Assembly (NCBI GenBank): GCA_900545405.1
Contig: UQYT01000037.1
Coordinates: 1-23,938, forward strand
Direction of reading: 5' to 3'
DNA: 23,938 nucleotides
From: an uncultured Eubacteriales bacterium
GTDB lineage: Bacteria > Bacillota > Clostridia > Oscillospirales > Oscillospiraceae
Position 1 is the first letter of the stretch. Each line of letters begins with the position of its first letter. The notes under the pieces are model-generated. The model was not told the DNA's origin, did not search any database, and saw nothing but the letters and a program-made list of their open reading frames with translations. Made by a program: the position numbers and the translations under genes. This document shows, one piece after another, positions 1-7,477 of the stretch.

Positions 1-260
1 GCGCTTTTCTTTGGCGGCTCGACACCGTTTCTTTGGGCAAGCACCAAAGAAATGGGGTCGAATGGCAGGACAAGCCACAAACCCCCACCCAACGTATCGG
101 CGCACACGTACAAAGCGCAAGAAAAGAAAAGGGGGAACCCCCGGCGAGGGTTCCCCCTTAGACCCCCTCCTGCGCTTATGAGAGCATAAAGGGGGTTCCG
201 CCCGCTGCGGCGGGCGGCCAGGGACGCCGTCCCTGGACCCTGCCACCTTTGAAAAGGTGG
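1..260 (-). repeat. Structured multi-hairpin repeat, copy A (cut by the window edge)
   Basis: This gene-free stretch is almost wholly made of inverted repeats. Read from the permease gene outward (minus strand) it contains: H6 at 243-260 (CCACCTTT/AAAGGTGG), H5 at 218-236 (CCAGGGAC/GTCCCTGG), H4 at 198-217 (CCGCCCGC/GCGGGCGG), H3 at 162-196 (ACCCCCT/AGGGGGT), H2 at 129-159 (AAGGGGGAACCC/GGGTTCCCCCTT), a conserved box at 93-110, and core hairpin H1 at 19-61 (TTTCTTTGG/CCAAAGAAA inside TCGAC/GTCGA). The same order occurs downstream of rpoD. No transposase or credible protein is present. It probably continues to the left of base 1. Function is unknown; a mobile non-coding repeat or a structured 3' UTR are both possible. 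Confidence 0.75.
119..159 (-). terminator. Probable terminator of the ABC operon (repeat module H2)
   Basis: A perfect 12-bp stem (129-140 with 148-159) and a 7-nt loop are followed on the minus strand by a T-rich tract (TTTTCTTTTCTT, 130-119). It lies about 140 nt after the permease stop codon and is part of the repeat, so the repeat seems to supply the terminator. Confidence 0.6.
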
Positions 261-275
261 ACGAAACTTTCATTC

Positions 276-291
276 GCGCTGCGCGCAGCGC
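276..291. repeat. 16-bp perfect palindrome next to permease stop
   Basis: GCGCTGCGCGCAGCGC is self-complementary over all 16 bases and begins 7 bases after the permease stop codon. There is no T tract, so it is not a normal intrinsic terminator. It may block 3' exonucleases or be the gene-proximal end of the neighbouring repeat. Confidence 0.45.
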
Positions 292-297
292 AGGGCG

Positions 298-1026
298 TCA
301 GGCGGTTGCGGCGGTGATGGGGGCCTTACGGGCGAGCAGCCAATCGAACACCGCGAAGGCTATGGCCACGCCGATGAGGAACACGCACAGATTCAGCGGC
401 GCCGCGCCCAGCCAGCGGAAGAACCGCACCACCGCGTTCAGGAACCCTGCGCTTATCGTCACCGCATTCAGCAGCAGTACCAGCACCGCGCCCATGCCCA
501 GCGTCACGATCCAGCGCCACAGCTTGCTCAGCCGCCAGTACATCAGCGACAGGAACGTCCCCACAAACGCCGCCGAGCCGCTCCAGACAAAGCTCAGCAC
601 AAAGCTCTTGAGCTGACCTACCGCGCTCGACTCGTAGCCGTAGATCACCGCATACAGGCTCATCAGGCTGGCGTTCGTCGACTCCTGCGTCGCCACCGAC
701 AGCCACTCCACCAGCGTCACGCCCGCCGACGCCACCAGCGCCGCCGCAACGTTCCCCGCAAAGCTCGCCGCAAGGCTCGTGCCGCGCGATACGCCGTTTT
801 GTATGCCCAGACGCAGGTCCTCACGCACCGTCACTATGCCTATCACAAACGTGAACACCGTCAGCGCTATCGAGAAATTCGACACCACCCTGTCGTCCAT
901 CTCCGCCACCATTATCATTATGCCGTATATCACCAGCACCGTGCACAGCAGCGTCACGGCCAAAAATACAGCCACGGCCCTCAGGTCGTCCTTCAGCCGG
1001 TACTTGAAAATAGGCAGGAAGTTCAT
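298..1026 (-). CDS. ABC transporter permease, YtrC/D-like
   Basis: This 242-residue membrane protein has about six hydrophobic segments, roughly residues 16-38, 47-65, 85-105, 140-165, 172-195 and 210-230, and no soluble catalytic domain. Its start codon overlaps the stop codon of the upstream ATPase gene (ATGA), so the two are probably made as a coupled pair, and the GntR regulator leads the same operon. In GntR(YtrA)-ABC modules such permeases form simple exporters or cell-envelope stress systems. The substrate cannot be read from the sequence. The family assignment rests mainly on context and membrane topology; I see no diagnostic permease motif. Confidence 0.75.
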   Translation of the reverse strand: MNFLPIFKYRLKDDLRAVAVFLAVTLLCTVLVIYGIMIMVAEMDDRVVSNFSIALTVFTFVIGIVTVREDLRLGIQNGVSRGTSLAASFAGNVAAALVASAGVTLVEWLSVATQESTNASLMSLYAVIYGYESSAVGQLKSFVLSFVWSGSAAFVGTFLSLMYWRLSKLWRWIVTLGMGAVLVLLLNAVTISAGFLNAVVRFFRWLGAAPLNLCVFLIGVAIAFAVFDWLLARKAPITAATA

Positions 1027-1880
1027 TTCGCGCCCTCCTCGTTCATGAGACTTATAAAGTAGTCCTGCAGGCCCATCGGGCTGACCTCCAGCCCCGCGGG
1101 GATGCGCCCGTCGGGCTCGCCCTCCACGCAGGCCGTCTTGAGCCCGCCTATCGACGTCGCGCTCAGCACCCTGCGTCCGGCGGTGTAGCCGTCCACCAGC
1201 CCGGCAGGGCCGGTCACGGTGTGCGCCGCGCCCTTTAGCTCCTCCGCCGGCGCGTTTCGGATTATCTCGCCGTCCTTGATGATCACCGCGTGCTCTATTA
1301 GCGGCGCCGCCTCCTGTATCAGGTGCGTGGAGATTATCACCGTCTGCTCTCCCCCGCCGCAGTGCTCCATCAGCAGCCGGTAGAACATGTCGCGGTGCTG
1401 CGCGTCCAATCCCAGCACCGGCTCGTCAAAGATGACGTACGGCGTCCCCGCCGACAGCGCCAGGACTATCCGCAGTATGCTCGCGTAGCCCGTCGAGAGC
1501 GCCTTCACCTTCTTGTTCAGCGGCAGGCCGAACTTCTTTCCCAGCTCCAGCGCGAGCTCCGTGTCAAAGCCCGGTATGAAGTCCGCCGTCACGCTTATCG
1601 CCGCCTTCACCTTCATGCTGTCCGGGAACAGATTCTGCTCCGCCATCATGTACACCTTGCCCAGTGCCCGGTCGCGGCCCGGCGCCCTCTCGCCGTCTAT
1701 CAGCACCTCGCCGCTGTCCGCGTACAGCCGGTTCGTGATTATGTTCAGCATCGTCGTCTTGCCCGCGCCGTTGCTCCCCAGCAGGCCGTATATCTTCCCG
1801 CCGCCGAAGCTCACACTGACGTCAGAGAGCGCCTTGACGCCGCCGAAACTCTTGGATACATTTTTCAGCTCAATCGCCAT
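1023..1880 (-). CDS. ABC transporter ATP-binding protein, YtrB-like
   Basis: The 285-residue ATPase powers the adjacent permease at the cytoplasmic face of the membrane. It has a Walker A motif GSNGAGKTT (residues 35-43), a Q-loop glutamine near 82, a signature LSTGY (128-132) in place of the usual LSGGQ, a Walker B strand ending FDEP (151-154), and the H-loop histidine in STHL (H186). About 70 residues follow the nucleotide-binding fold and carry no motif I recognise. The start overlaps the end of the GntR gene by 11 bases and the stop overlaps the permease start by 4, so the three genes form one tight operon. The ATPase assignment is secure; the transported molecule is unknown. Confidence 0.92.
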   Translation of the reverse strand: MAIELKNVSKSFGGVKALSDVSVSFGGGKIYGLLGSNGAGKTTMLNIITNRLYADSGEVLIDGERAPGRDRALGKVYMMAEQNLFPDSMKVKAAISVTADFIPGFDTELALELGKKFGLPLNKKVKALSTGYASILRIVLALSAGTPYVIFDEPVLGLDAQHRDMFYRLLMEHCGGGEQTVIISTHLIQEAAPLIEHAVIIKDGEIIRNAPAEELKGAAHTVTGPAGLVDGYTAGRRVLSATSIGGLKTACVEGEPDGRIPAGLEVSPMGLQDYFISLMNEEGAK

Positions 1881-2241
1881 CGTTATATCCTCTTTCCATC
1901 ATTTTTTGCAGCTCTTCCAGCGAGAGGCCCAGCGCTCTGGCCTCCTTCGCCGTAGGCAGGGCGAGGTTTACATAAAAACTATCCCGCCGCTTTTGCAGCA
2001 GCTTCTCCCTCGCCCCCGACGCGACGAACATGCCGACGCCGCGCTTCTTGTACACAAGCCCCTCCTCAACGAGCAGGTTTATGCCCTTCAGCGCCGTCGC
2101 GGGATTTATCTTCAGCGCCGCGGAGTATTCCGTGATGGAGGGTATCTGCCCCTCCTCCGGAAAGGCGCCGGAGATTATCCCGTCCTCCAGCATCTCCGCC
2201 AGCTGAAGGAATATCGGTCTGGACTCGTCAAAGCCCGCCAC
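1870..2241 (-). CDS. GntR-family transcriptional regulator, YtrA subfamily
   Basis: A 123-residue regulator with an N-terminal winged helix-turn-helix (about residues 10-76: IFLQLAEMLEDGIISG, then SITEYSAAL and the wing KKRGVGMFV) and only a short helical tail. That short tail is typical of YtrA-type GntR proteins, which control their own ABC transporter operon and lack a large effector domain. The start is GTG, chosen because AGGAGGTGA lies 3 nt ahead of it and no better codon exists. It is the first gene of the operon, and its promoter abuts an inverted repeat likely to be its own binding site. Autorepression is inferred, as is the envelope-stress or antibiotic signal known for some relatives. 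Confidence 0.9.
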   Translation of the reverse strand: MAGFDESRPIFLQLAEMLEDGIISGAFPEEGQIPSITEYSAALKINPATALKGINLLVEEGLVYKKRGVGMFVASGAREKLLQKRRDSFYVNLALPTAKEARALGLSLEELQKMMERGYNDGD

Positions 2242-2263
2242 GTGCTCACCTCCTGGTCTGTCG

Positions 2264-2289
2264 GTTAGTTACTTGAGTAATTAACTAAC
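2264..2289. promoter_or_regulatory. Candidate operator of the GntR regulator
   Basis: The inverted repeat GTTAGTTA-N10-TAACTAAC lies directly downstream of the -10 box, between promoter and ribosome-binding site. A nested TTACT/AGTAA pair sits at its centre. Position and symmetry fit a self-regulated YtrA-type operator; binding is inferred. Confidence 0.6.
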
Positions 2290-2298
2290 TGTGGCTGC

Positions 2299-2327
2299 AA
2301 TATACCATGCCCCGGGGCGTTTGTCAA
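2299..2327 (-). promoter_or_regulatory. Promoter of the GntR-ABC operon
   Basis: On the minus strand, TTGACA (2327-2322) and TATATT (2304-2299) are separated by 17 bp. This is a near-consensus housekeeping promoter whose start site would fall about 7 bases further on, beside the inverted repeat. Confidence 0.7.
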
Positions 2328-2363
2328 GGGGGATTTTTCTGCGGCAAAAAACTTTTCAGACGC

Positions 2364-2392
2364 TTTACGAGCGGTGCGGGATATAGTACAAT
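2364..2392 (+). promoter_or_regulatory. Promoter upstream of yigZ
   Basis: TTTACG (2364-2369) and TACAAT (2387-2392) are 17 bp apart, 27 bases ahead of the yigZ start. It diverges from the GntR operon promoter. Confidence 0.55.
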
Positions 2393-2419
2393 GATACGAT
2401 CAAGAAACGGGGTGTTTCG

Positions 2420-3055
2420 ATGTCGGACTACATCATCCCCGCCGGCTACGGCGAGGCGGAGTACATTGACAAGAAGTCGCGCTTCATAGGCCAGGTGCAG
2501 CACGCGGAGAGCGAGGCGGAGGCCATGGCCTTTGTGGAGCAGATACGCAAAAAGCACGCGGACGCCACGCACAACGTCTGGGCCTACGTCCTGAACACCG
2601 GCGCGATGCGCTGGTCGGACGACGGGGAGCCGGGCGGCACCTCGGGCCAGCCGACGCTCAACGTCTTCCGCTCGGCGGGCGTCGTGGACGTCTGCTGCGT
2701 GGTCACGCGCTATTTCGGGGGCACCCTGCTCGGCTCCGGCGGGCTGGTGCGCGCCTACTCCAAGGCCGCGTCCATGGCCCTCGAGGCCGCCGGGCGCGCC
2801 CGCATGGCCGAGTGGAGCCTCGTGGAGACCGTCTGCGGCTACGCCCAGTACGAGCGCGTCAAGCGCCTGCTCGGCGACCTCGGCGCCGCGGACCTCGACT
2901 CCAGCTTCGGCGCGGACGTCTCCGTGAGCGCGCTCCTGCCCGCGGACACGGCCCAGCTCTTCTGCGACCGGCTCACCGACGTCACCGCGGGCAGCGCCAG
3001 GGGGCGCATATCCGGCAGCGTTTTCAGGCCGCAGAAAATTTTTTCGGAAAAATAG
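2420..3055 (+). CDS. yigZ: YigZ/IMPACT family protein
   Basis: The 211-residue protein has the two-domain YigZ architecture. The N-terminal UPF0029/IMPACT domain carries KKSRFIGQV (residues 18-26), HNVWAYVL (51-58), SDDGEPGGTSGQP (66-78) and RYFGGTLLGSGGLVRAY (97-113). A ferredoxin-like C-terminal domain (about 135-205) follows. Relatives occur from bacteria to eukaryotes and are tied to translation control in eukaryotes, but the bacterial role is not settled. The start follows a modest GGGGTG site. The gene reads away from the GntR promoter and lies 68 bases ahead of the dGTPase gene, so the two may share a transcript. Confidence 0.93.
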   Translation: MSDYIIPAGYGEAEYIDKKSRFIGQVQHAESEAEAMAFVEQIRKKHADATHNVWAYVLNTGAMRWSDDGEPGGTSGQPTLNVFRSAGVVDVCCVVTRYFGGTLLGSGGLVRAYSKAASMALEAAGRARMAEWSLVETVCGYAQYERVKRLLGDLGAADLDSSFGADVSVSALLPADTAQLFCDRLTDVTAGSARGRISGSVFRPQKIFSEK

Positions 3056-3123
3056 AGGGTTTTTGCGGCGAGCGCAGTATAAGGATAGTGTAAGCGAAAA
3101 TCGTTGCGAAGGAGGTCAGGCCC

Positions 3124-4131
3124 ATGAGCTGCCCAAGAGAGAACAGAGAACGGGCTGAGGAGCTGCTCGTCTGCTCCCGGGGCGTCCTCGCGCGCAGCAG
3201 CGCCGGGAGGCTCAGGCCCGAGCCCGAGTGCGAGCTGCGCACCTGCTTCCAGCGGGACATCGACCGCATCATCCACTGCAAGAGCTTCCGCCGCCTCAAG
3301 CACAAGACCCAGGTCTTTCTCCAGCCGGAGGGCGACCACTACCGCACCCGCCTCACGCACACGCTGGAGGTCGCCCGCATAGCCCGCACCATCTCGCGCG
3401 CGCTCATGCTAAACGAGGACCTCACCGAGGCCATCGCCCTGGGCCACGACCTCGGCCACACGCCCTTCGGCCACGCCGGAGAGCGTGCGCTAAACGACAT
3501 CTTCCCCGGCGGCTTCCGCCACTACGAGCAGAGCCTGCGCGTCGTGGACCGGCTCGAGAAGGACGGCCGCGGCCTCAACCTCTGCAGCGAGACCCGCATC
3601 GGCATTTTGAACCACACCACCGGCATCCCGCGCGGCAGTCTCGAGGCCGACGTCGTCCGCCTCTCGGACCGCATCGCCTACATAAACCACGACCTGGACG
3701 ACGCCGAGCGCGCCGGTATCCTCGCCCCGGGCGACGAGCCCGAGATAATCCGCGAACGCCTCGGCGAGCGCAACAGCGAGCGCATAAACTCCATCGTCAC
3801 CGACGTCATCGAGACCAGCGCCGAGCTCGATGTCATCCTCATGTCCCCGGATATCACCGAGGCCGTGCAGGTCTTCACCGACTTCATGTACGCCGAGGTC
3901 TATAAAAACCCCGTCGCCAAGGGCGAGGAGAGCAAGGTAGGGAATATCCTTTACAGCATATGGGAATATTATGTCAACCACCCCGAGAAGCTCCCGGCGG
4001 ACTACCGCGCCATCGCGGACGAGGAGGGCATAGAGCGCGCGGCGACGGACTATGTCTCGGGCATGACGGACAAGTATGTGATGGACGTCTACTACGACCT
4101 GTTCATACCCAAGTCCTGGCAGGTACGCTGA
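3124..4131 (+). CDS. dgt: Deoxyguanosinetriphosphate triphosphohydrolase-like protein
   Basis: This 335-residue HD-domain hydrolase of the dGTPase family splits a dNTP into deoxynucleoside and triphosphate. The metal-binding quartet is visible: H79 in LTHTLEV, H108-D109 in GHDLGHTPFGH, and D182 in LSDRIAY. The N-terminal FQRDIDRIIHCKSFRRLKHKT segment is also typical. The length fits the shorter Firmicutes branch rather than the roughly 500-residue E. coli enzyme, so true dGTP preference is not assured. The ribosome-binding site AAGGAGGT (3109-3116) fixes the start. It directly precedes dnaG, a common order in Clostridia that groups nucleotide-pool control with replication. Confidence 0.93.
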   Translation: MSCPRENRERAEELLVCSRGVLARSSAGRLRPEPECELRTCFQRDIDRIIHCKSFRRLKHKTQVFLQPEGDHYRTRLTHTLEVARIARTISRALMLNEDLTEAIALGHDLGHTPFGHAGERALNDIFPGGFRHYEQSLRVVDRLEKDGRGLNLCSETRIGILNHTTGIPRGSLEADVVRLSDRIAYINHDLDDAERAGILAPGDEPEIIRERLGERNSERINSIVTDVIETSAELDVILMSPDITEAVQVFTDFMYAEVYKNPVAKGEESKVGNILYSIWEYYVNHPEKLPADYRAIADEEGIERAATDYVSGMTDKYVMDVYYDLFIPKSWQVR

Positions 4132-4148
4132 GAAGGGAGGCGGGCTGA

Positions 4149-5891
4149 TTGGCCTTTTCTCAGGACTTTTTGCAGGAGCTCGCCGACCGGAACCCCATCG
4201 AGGACGTGGTCGGCGAATACGTGGCGCTGACCAAGCGCAGCGGCCAGAACCTGTTCGGGCTCTGCCCCTTCCACAGCGAAAAGACGCCGTCGTTTTCGGT
4301 GTCGCCCTCGAAGCAGATATACCACTGCTTCGGCTGCGGCAAGGGCGGGAGCGTGATAAACTTCATAATGGAGATAGAGAACCTGAGCTTTCCGGAGGCG
4401 GTGGAGTTTCTGGCCCGCCGCGCCGGGATGAAGGTGCCGGAGCAGAACACCGACCCCGGCAGGCCGAAGCGGGAGCGCATGTACGCGCTCAACCGCGACG
4501 CGGCGAGGTTCTTCTACGAGCAGCTCTCGACCCCGGCGGGGGCGGCGGCGGTGGACTACATGCTCCGGCGCGGCATCACGCCCGCGACGGCGCGGCGCTT
4601 CGGCCTGGGCTGCGCGCCGGACACCTGGGAGTCGCTGACCTCGGCGATGAAGCAAAAGGGCTACACGGAGCGCGAGCTCTACGACGCGGGCCTGGTGCGC
4701 CGCGGCAGAAACGGCGGCGTGTACGACGCCTTCCGGAATCGCCTGATGTTCCCGGTCATCGACGTGCGCGGGAACGTCATCGCCTTCTCGGGCCGCATCC
4801 TCGGCGACGGGGAGCCGAAGTACCTCAACAGCCCCGAAACGCCGGTTTTTAGCAAAAGCCATAACTTATTCGGCCTGAATCTGGCTAAAAAGTCCAAATC
4901 CGGGTACATTATCCTCGTCGAGGGCAACATCGACGTCGTGTCCCTGCATCAGGCGGGGTTCGACAGCGCGGTGGCCTCGCTGGGCACGTCGCTGACGCCG
5001 GAGCAGGCGCGGCTGATCTCGCGGTACAAAAACGAGGTCGTCATCGCCTACGACGCGGACGCGGCGGGCCAGAAGGCCTCGCAGCGGGCGATAGGCATAC
5101 TCGAGAAGCTGGAGCTGAAGGTCAGGGTGCTGACCGTCAAGGGCGCGAAGGACCCGGACGAGTTCATCAAGGCCAAGGGCGCGGAGGCGTTCCAGAACCT
5201 GCTCGCGGAGAGCGAGAACCACGTGGAATACCGGCTCGACGCGGTGAAGGCGAAGTACGACCTCGGCACGGACGAGGGCAAGGTGGGCTACCTCAAGGAC
5301 GCGGCGGCGGTGCTCGCGGAGCTGCCGGACAGGGCGGCGCGCGAGGTGTACGCCATGCGCGCGGCGTCGCTGTGCGGCGTGTCGCCGGAGGCGGTGCAGG
5401 ACGAGATAAAGCAGCTCCGCCGCCGGAAGGCGGCCTCGGCCCGGCGCAAGGACGAGCGCGAGCAGCTCCGGCCCGTGCGGATGAGCCAGCCGCAGGCCCA
5501 GGGCATAAGATACGAAAATCCCCGCTCCGCGGCGGCGGAGCAGGGCGTCATAAGGCTGCTGTATATCGACCCGGAGCTCTTCAGGAACGTCGAGCTCGGC
5601 GAGGGGGACTTCTCCTCCAAGGAGCTCTGGCAGATATACTCCGCGCTGAGGCGGCACGTGGACGGGGGCGGCAAGCTCTCGCCGGCGGCGCTGAGCGGGG
5701 AGCTGACAGCCGAGGAGGCCTCGCTCTTCACGAGCCTCATACAGAGCCCGGAGTCCGCGGCGAACGGCAAGCGGGCGCTGGCGGATTACATAGCCATCAT
5801 GCGGGAGGGGCCACGTAATACGGCCTCCACGCCGGAGGAGCTCATGGAGCTGGCCGGCAGGATGAAAAAGACAAAGAGTTACGGAGGATGA
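4149..5891 (+). CDS. dnaG: DNA primase
   Basis: A 580-residue bacterial primase that makes RNA primers at the replication fork. The N-terminal CHC2 zinc-binding domain shows C39, H42, C60 and C63 (LCPFHSEKTPSF and YHCFGCGKGG). The catalytic core and Toprim domain follow, with the acidic motif EGNID (258-262) and YDADAAG (301-307), then KDPDEFIK. The C-terminal third is the helicase-interaction region. The start is TTG at 4149, chosen because GGGAGG lies 8 nt upstream and the zinc domain begins at the expected distance. The gene follows dgt by 17 bases and precedes rpoD by 3, forming the classic macromolecular-synthesis cluster. The Toprim motif has N in place of the common aromatic residue. 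Confidence 0.97.
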   Translation: MAFSQDFLQELADRNPIEDVVGEYVALTKRSGQNLFGLCPFHSEKTPSFSVSPSKQIYHCFGCGKGGSVINFIMEIENLSFPEAVEFLARRAGMKVPEQNTDPGRPKRERMYALNRDAARFFYEQLSTPAGAAAVDYMLRRGITPATARRFGLGCAPDTWESLTSAMKQKGYTERELYDAGLVRRGRNGGVYDAFRNRLMFPVIDVRGNVIAFSGRILGDGEPKYLNSPETPVFSKSHNLFGLNLAKKSKSGYIILVEGNIDVVSLHQAGFDSAVASLGTSLTPEQARLISRYKNEVVIAYDADAAGQKASQRAIGILEKLELKVRVLTVKGAKDPDEFIKAKGAEAFQNLLAESENHVEYRLDAVKAKYDLGTDEGKVGYLKDAAAVLAELPDRAAREVYAMRAASLCGVSPEAVQDEIKQLRRRKAASARRKDEREQLRPVRMSQPQAQGIRYENPRSAAAEQGVIRLLYIDPELFRNVELGEGDFSSKELWQIYSALRRHVDGGGKLSPAALSGELTAEEASLFTSLIQSPESAANGKRALADYIAIMREGPRNTASTPEELMELAGRMKKTKSYGG

Positions 5892-5894
5892 GCC

Positions 5895-7127
5895 ATGTCA
5901 GAGAATGAAAAGAAGGCCGCAGCGGCGGAGGCCACAGAGGTCAAGCACCAGAGCCGCAAGAGCGCGGCGGCCAAGACCGCCGAGGCGCCCGTGCCCGAGG
6001 ACACCGAGCTGCTCGCGAAGCAGAAGGAGGAGAAGCTCAACGCCCTCATCGAGAAGGGCAAGAAGGCCGGAAAGCTCACCAGCAAGGAGCTGATGGACGT
6101 CCTCGACGACATGAACCTGGAGCCGGAGGAGCTGGACAAGTTCTACGACAAGCTCGAGAACCTGGGCATAGACACCTCGGGCGAGGACATACTGCCCCCG
6201 CTGGACGACGAGGCGCTGCCCGCGCTGGAGGAGCTGCAGGAGATAGAGGAGGTCACCGAGGAGGAGATAGCGGACACGGACGCGCTGGTGGACACCTTCT
6301 CCACCGACGACCCGGTGCGCATGTACCTCAAGGAGATAGGCAAGGTGCCGCTGCTGACGCCCGAGGAGGAGCAGGAGCTGGCCCGCCGCATGGCCGACGG
6401 CGACGAGGAGGCCAAGCGCCGCATGGCGGAGGCGAACCTGCGTCTGGTGGTGTCCATAGCCAAGCGCTATGTGGGCCGCGGCATGCTGTTCCTGGACCTC
6501 ATACAGGAGGGCAACCTGGGCCTCATAAAGGCCGTGGACAAGTTCGACTACACGAAGGGCTACAAGTTCTCCACCTACGCCACGTGGTGGATACGCCAGG
6601 CGATAACCCGCGCGATAGCCGACCAGGCGAGGACCATACGCATCCCCGTGCACATGGTGGAGACCATAAACAAGGTCATCCGCGTGTCCCGCCAGCTGCT
6701 GCAGGAGCTGGGGCACGACCCCTCGGCGGAGGAGATAGCCGAGGAGATGGGCATGCCCGTGGACAAGGTGCGCGACATACTCAAGATAGCGCAGGAGCCG
6801 GTGAGCCTTGAGACGCCCATAGGCGAGGAGGAGGACAGCAACCTCGGCGACTTCATCCCCGACGAGGATGCCTCGGAGCCCTCGGAGGCCGCGAGCTTCT
6901 CGCTGCTGCGCGAGCAGCTGATGACCGTGCTCGACACGCTGACCCCGCGCGAGAAGAAGGTGCTGGAGCTCCGCTTCGGCATCGTGGACGGCCGCACCCG
7001 CACCCTTGAGGAGGTCGGCAAGGAGTTCAACGTCACCCGTGAGCGCATCCGTCAGATAGAGGCCAAGGCGCTCCGCAAGCTCCGCCACCCCAGCCGCTCC
7101 AAAAAGCTCCGCGACTTCTTGAACTGA
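5895..7127 (+). CDS. rpoD: RNA polymerase principal sigma factor RpoD/SigA
   Basis: The 410-residue housekeeping sigma-70 factor directs RNA polymerase to -10/-35 promoters. A lysine- and alanine-rich, acidic N-terminus (about 1-135) covers a short region 1.1. Region 1.2 begins at DPVRMYLKEIGKVPLLT (139-155). Regions 2.1-2.4 include NLRLVVSIAKRY, DLIQEGNLGLIKAVDKFDY and TYATWWIRQAITRAI. Region 3 follows, and region 4.2 has the helix-turn-helix VTRERIRQIEAKALRKLR near the C-terminus. GGAGG sits 6 nt before the start, within the dnaG tail. ATA isoleucine codons are unusually frequent here compared with groEL. A structured repeat carrying a likely terminator follows the gene. Confidence 0.98.
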   Translation: MSENEKKAAAAEATEVKHQSRKSAAAKTAEAPVPEDTELLAKQKEEKLNALIEKGKKAGKLTSKELMDVLDDMNLEPEELDKFYDKLENLGIDTSGEDILPPLDDEALPALEELQEIEEVTEEEIADTDALVDTFSTDDPVRMYLKEIGKVPLLTPEEEQELARRMADGDEEAKRRMAEANLRLVVSIAKRYVGRGMLFLDLIQEGNLGLIKAVDKFDYTKGYKFSTYATWWIRQAITRAIADQARTIRIPVHMVETINKVIRVSRQLLQELGHDPSAEEIAEEMGMPVDKVRDILKIAQEPVSLETPIGEEEDSNLGDFIPDEDASEPSEAASFSLLREQLMTVLDTLTPREKKVLELRFGIVDGRTRTLEEVGKEFNVTRERIRQIEAKALRKLRHPSRSKKLRDFLN

Positions 7128-7477
7128 CCGTAAGTTTGAAGTTTTTTGCCCCGCTTTTTTTCAAAAAAGCGGGTGGAGTCCAGAGGCAACGCCTCTGGCC
7201 GCGCTCCGCTTAAGCGCGGAACCCCCTTGTGCTTCATAAAGATCAGGAAGGGGGTCCAAGGGGGAACCCTCGCCGGGGGTTCCCCCTTTTATTTTTCGCT
7301 GGTACGTGTGCGCCGATACGTTGGGAGGTTGTCGTTGCCCTGTCCTGCCATTCGACCCCATTTCTTTGGTGCTTGCCCAAAGAAACGGTGTCGAGCCGCC
7401 AAAGAAAAGCGCCTTTGAAGCCTCCACATCACCTTGGTGGGCCCACCCGCCTCTCCCATTCGGCTCTAAGCCCCAAC
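7128..7477 (+). repeat. Structured multi-hairpin repeat, copy B
   Basis: Downstream of rpoD the same modules as in copy A appear in the same order from the gene outward: H6 7150-7173 (CCCGCTTTTTT/AAAAAAGCGGG), H5 7180-7198 (CCAGAGGC/GCCTCTGG), H4 7199-7219 (CCGCGCT/AGCGCGG), H3 7221-7255 (ACCCCCTT/AAGGGGGT), H2 7258-7288, box 7303-7320, H1 7352-7394. H4, H5 and H6 differ in sequence from copy A but keep their complementarity. Beyond H1 it continues to 7477 with a segment that is repeated inverted at 7560-7590. I see no protein in it; short open frames here merely translate the repeat. Confidence 0.75.
7258..7296 (+). terminator. Intrinsic terminator after rpoD (repeat module H2)
   Basis: A perfect 12-bp stem (AAGGGGGAACCC with GGGTTCCCCCTT), a 7-nt loop and a TTTTATTTTT tail lie 131 bases past the rpoD stop codon. 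It matches H2 of copy A almost exactly. Confidence 0.8.

Noticed and set aside
1480..1500. ABC signature LSTGY instead of LSGGQ as evidence of a dead ATPase
   Set aside because: Walker A, Walker B and the H-loop are intact, and variation at this position is common in YtrB-like ATPases.
4922..4940. Primase Toprim motif EGNID in place of the more usual EGYMD as a sign of inactivation
   Set aside because: The invariant Glu and Asp are kept and the middle positions vary among functional primases.
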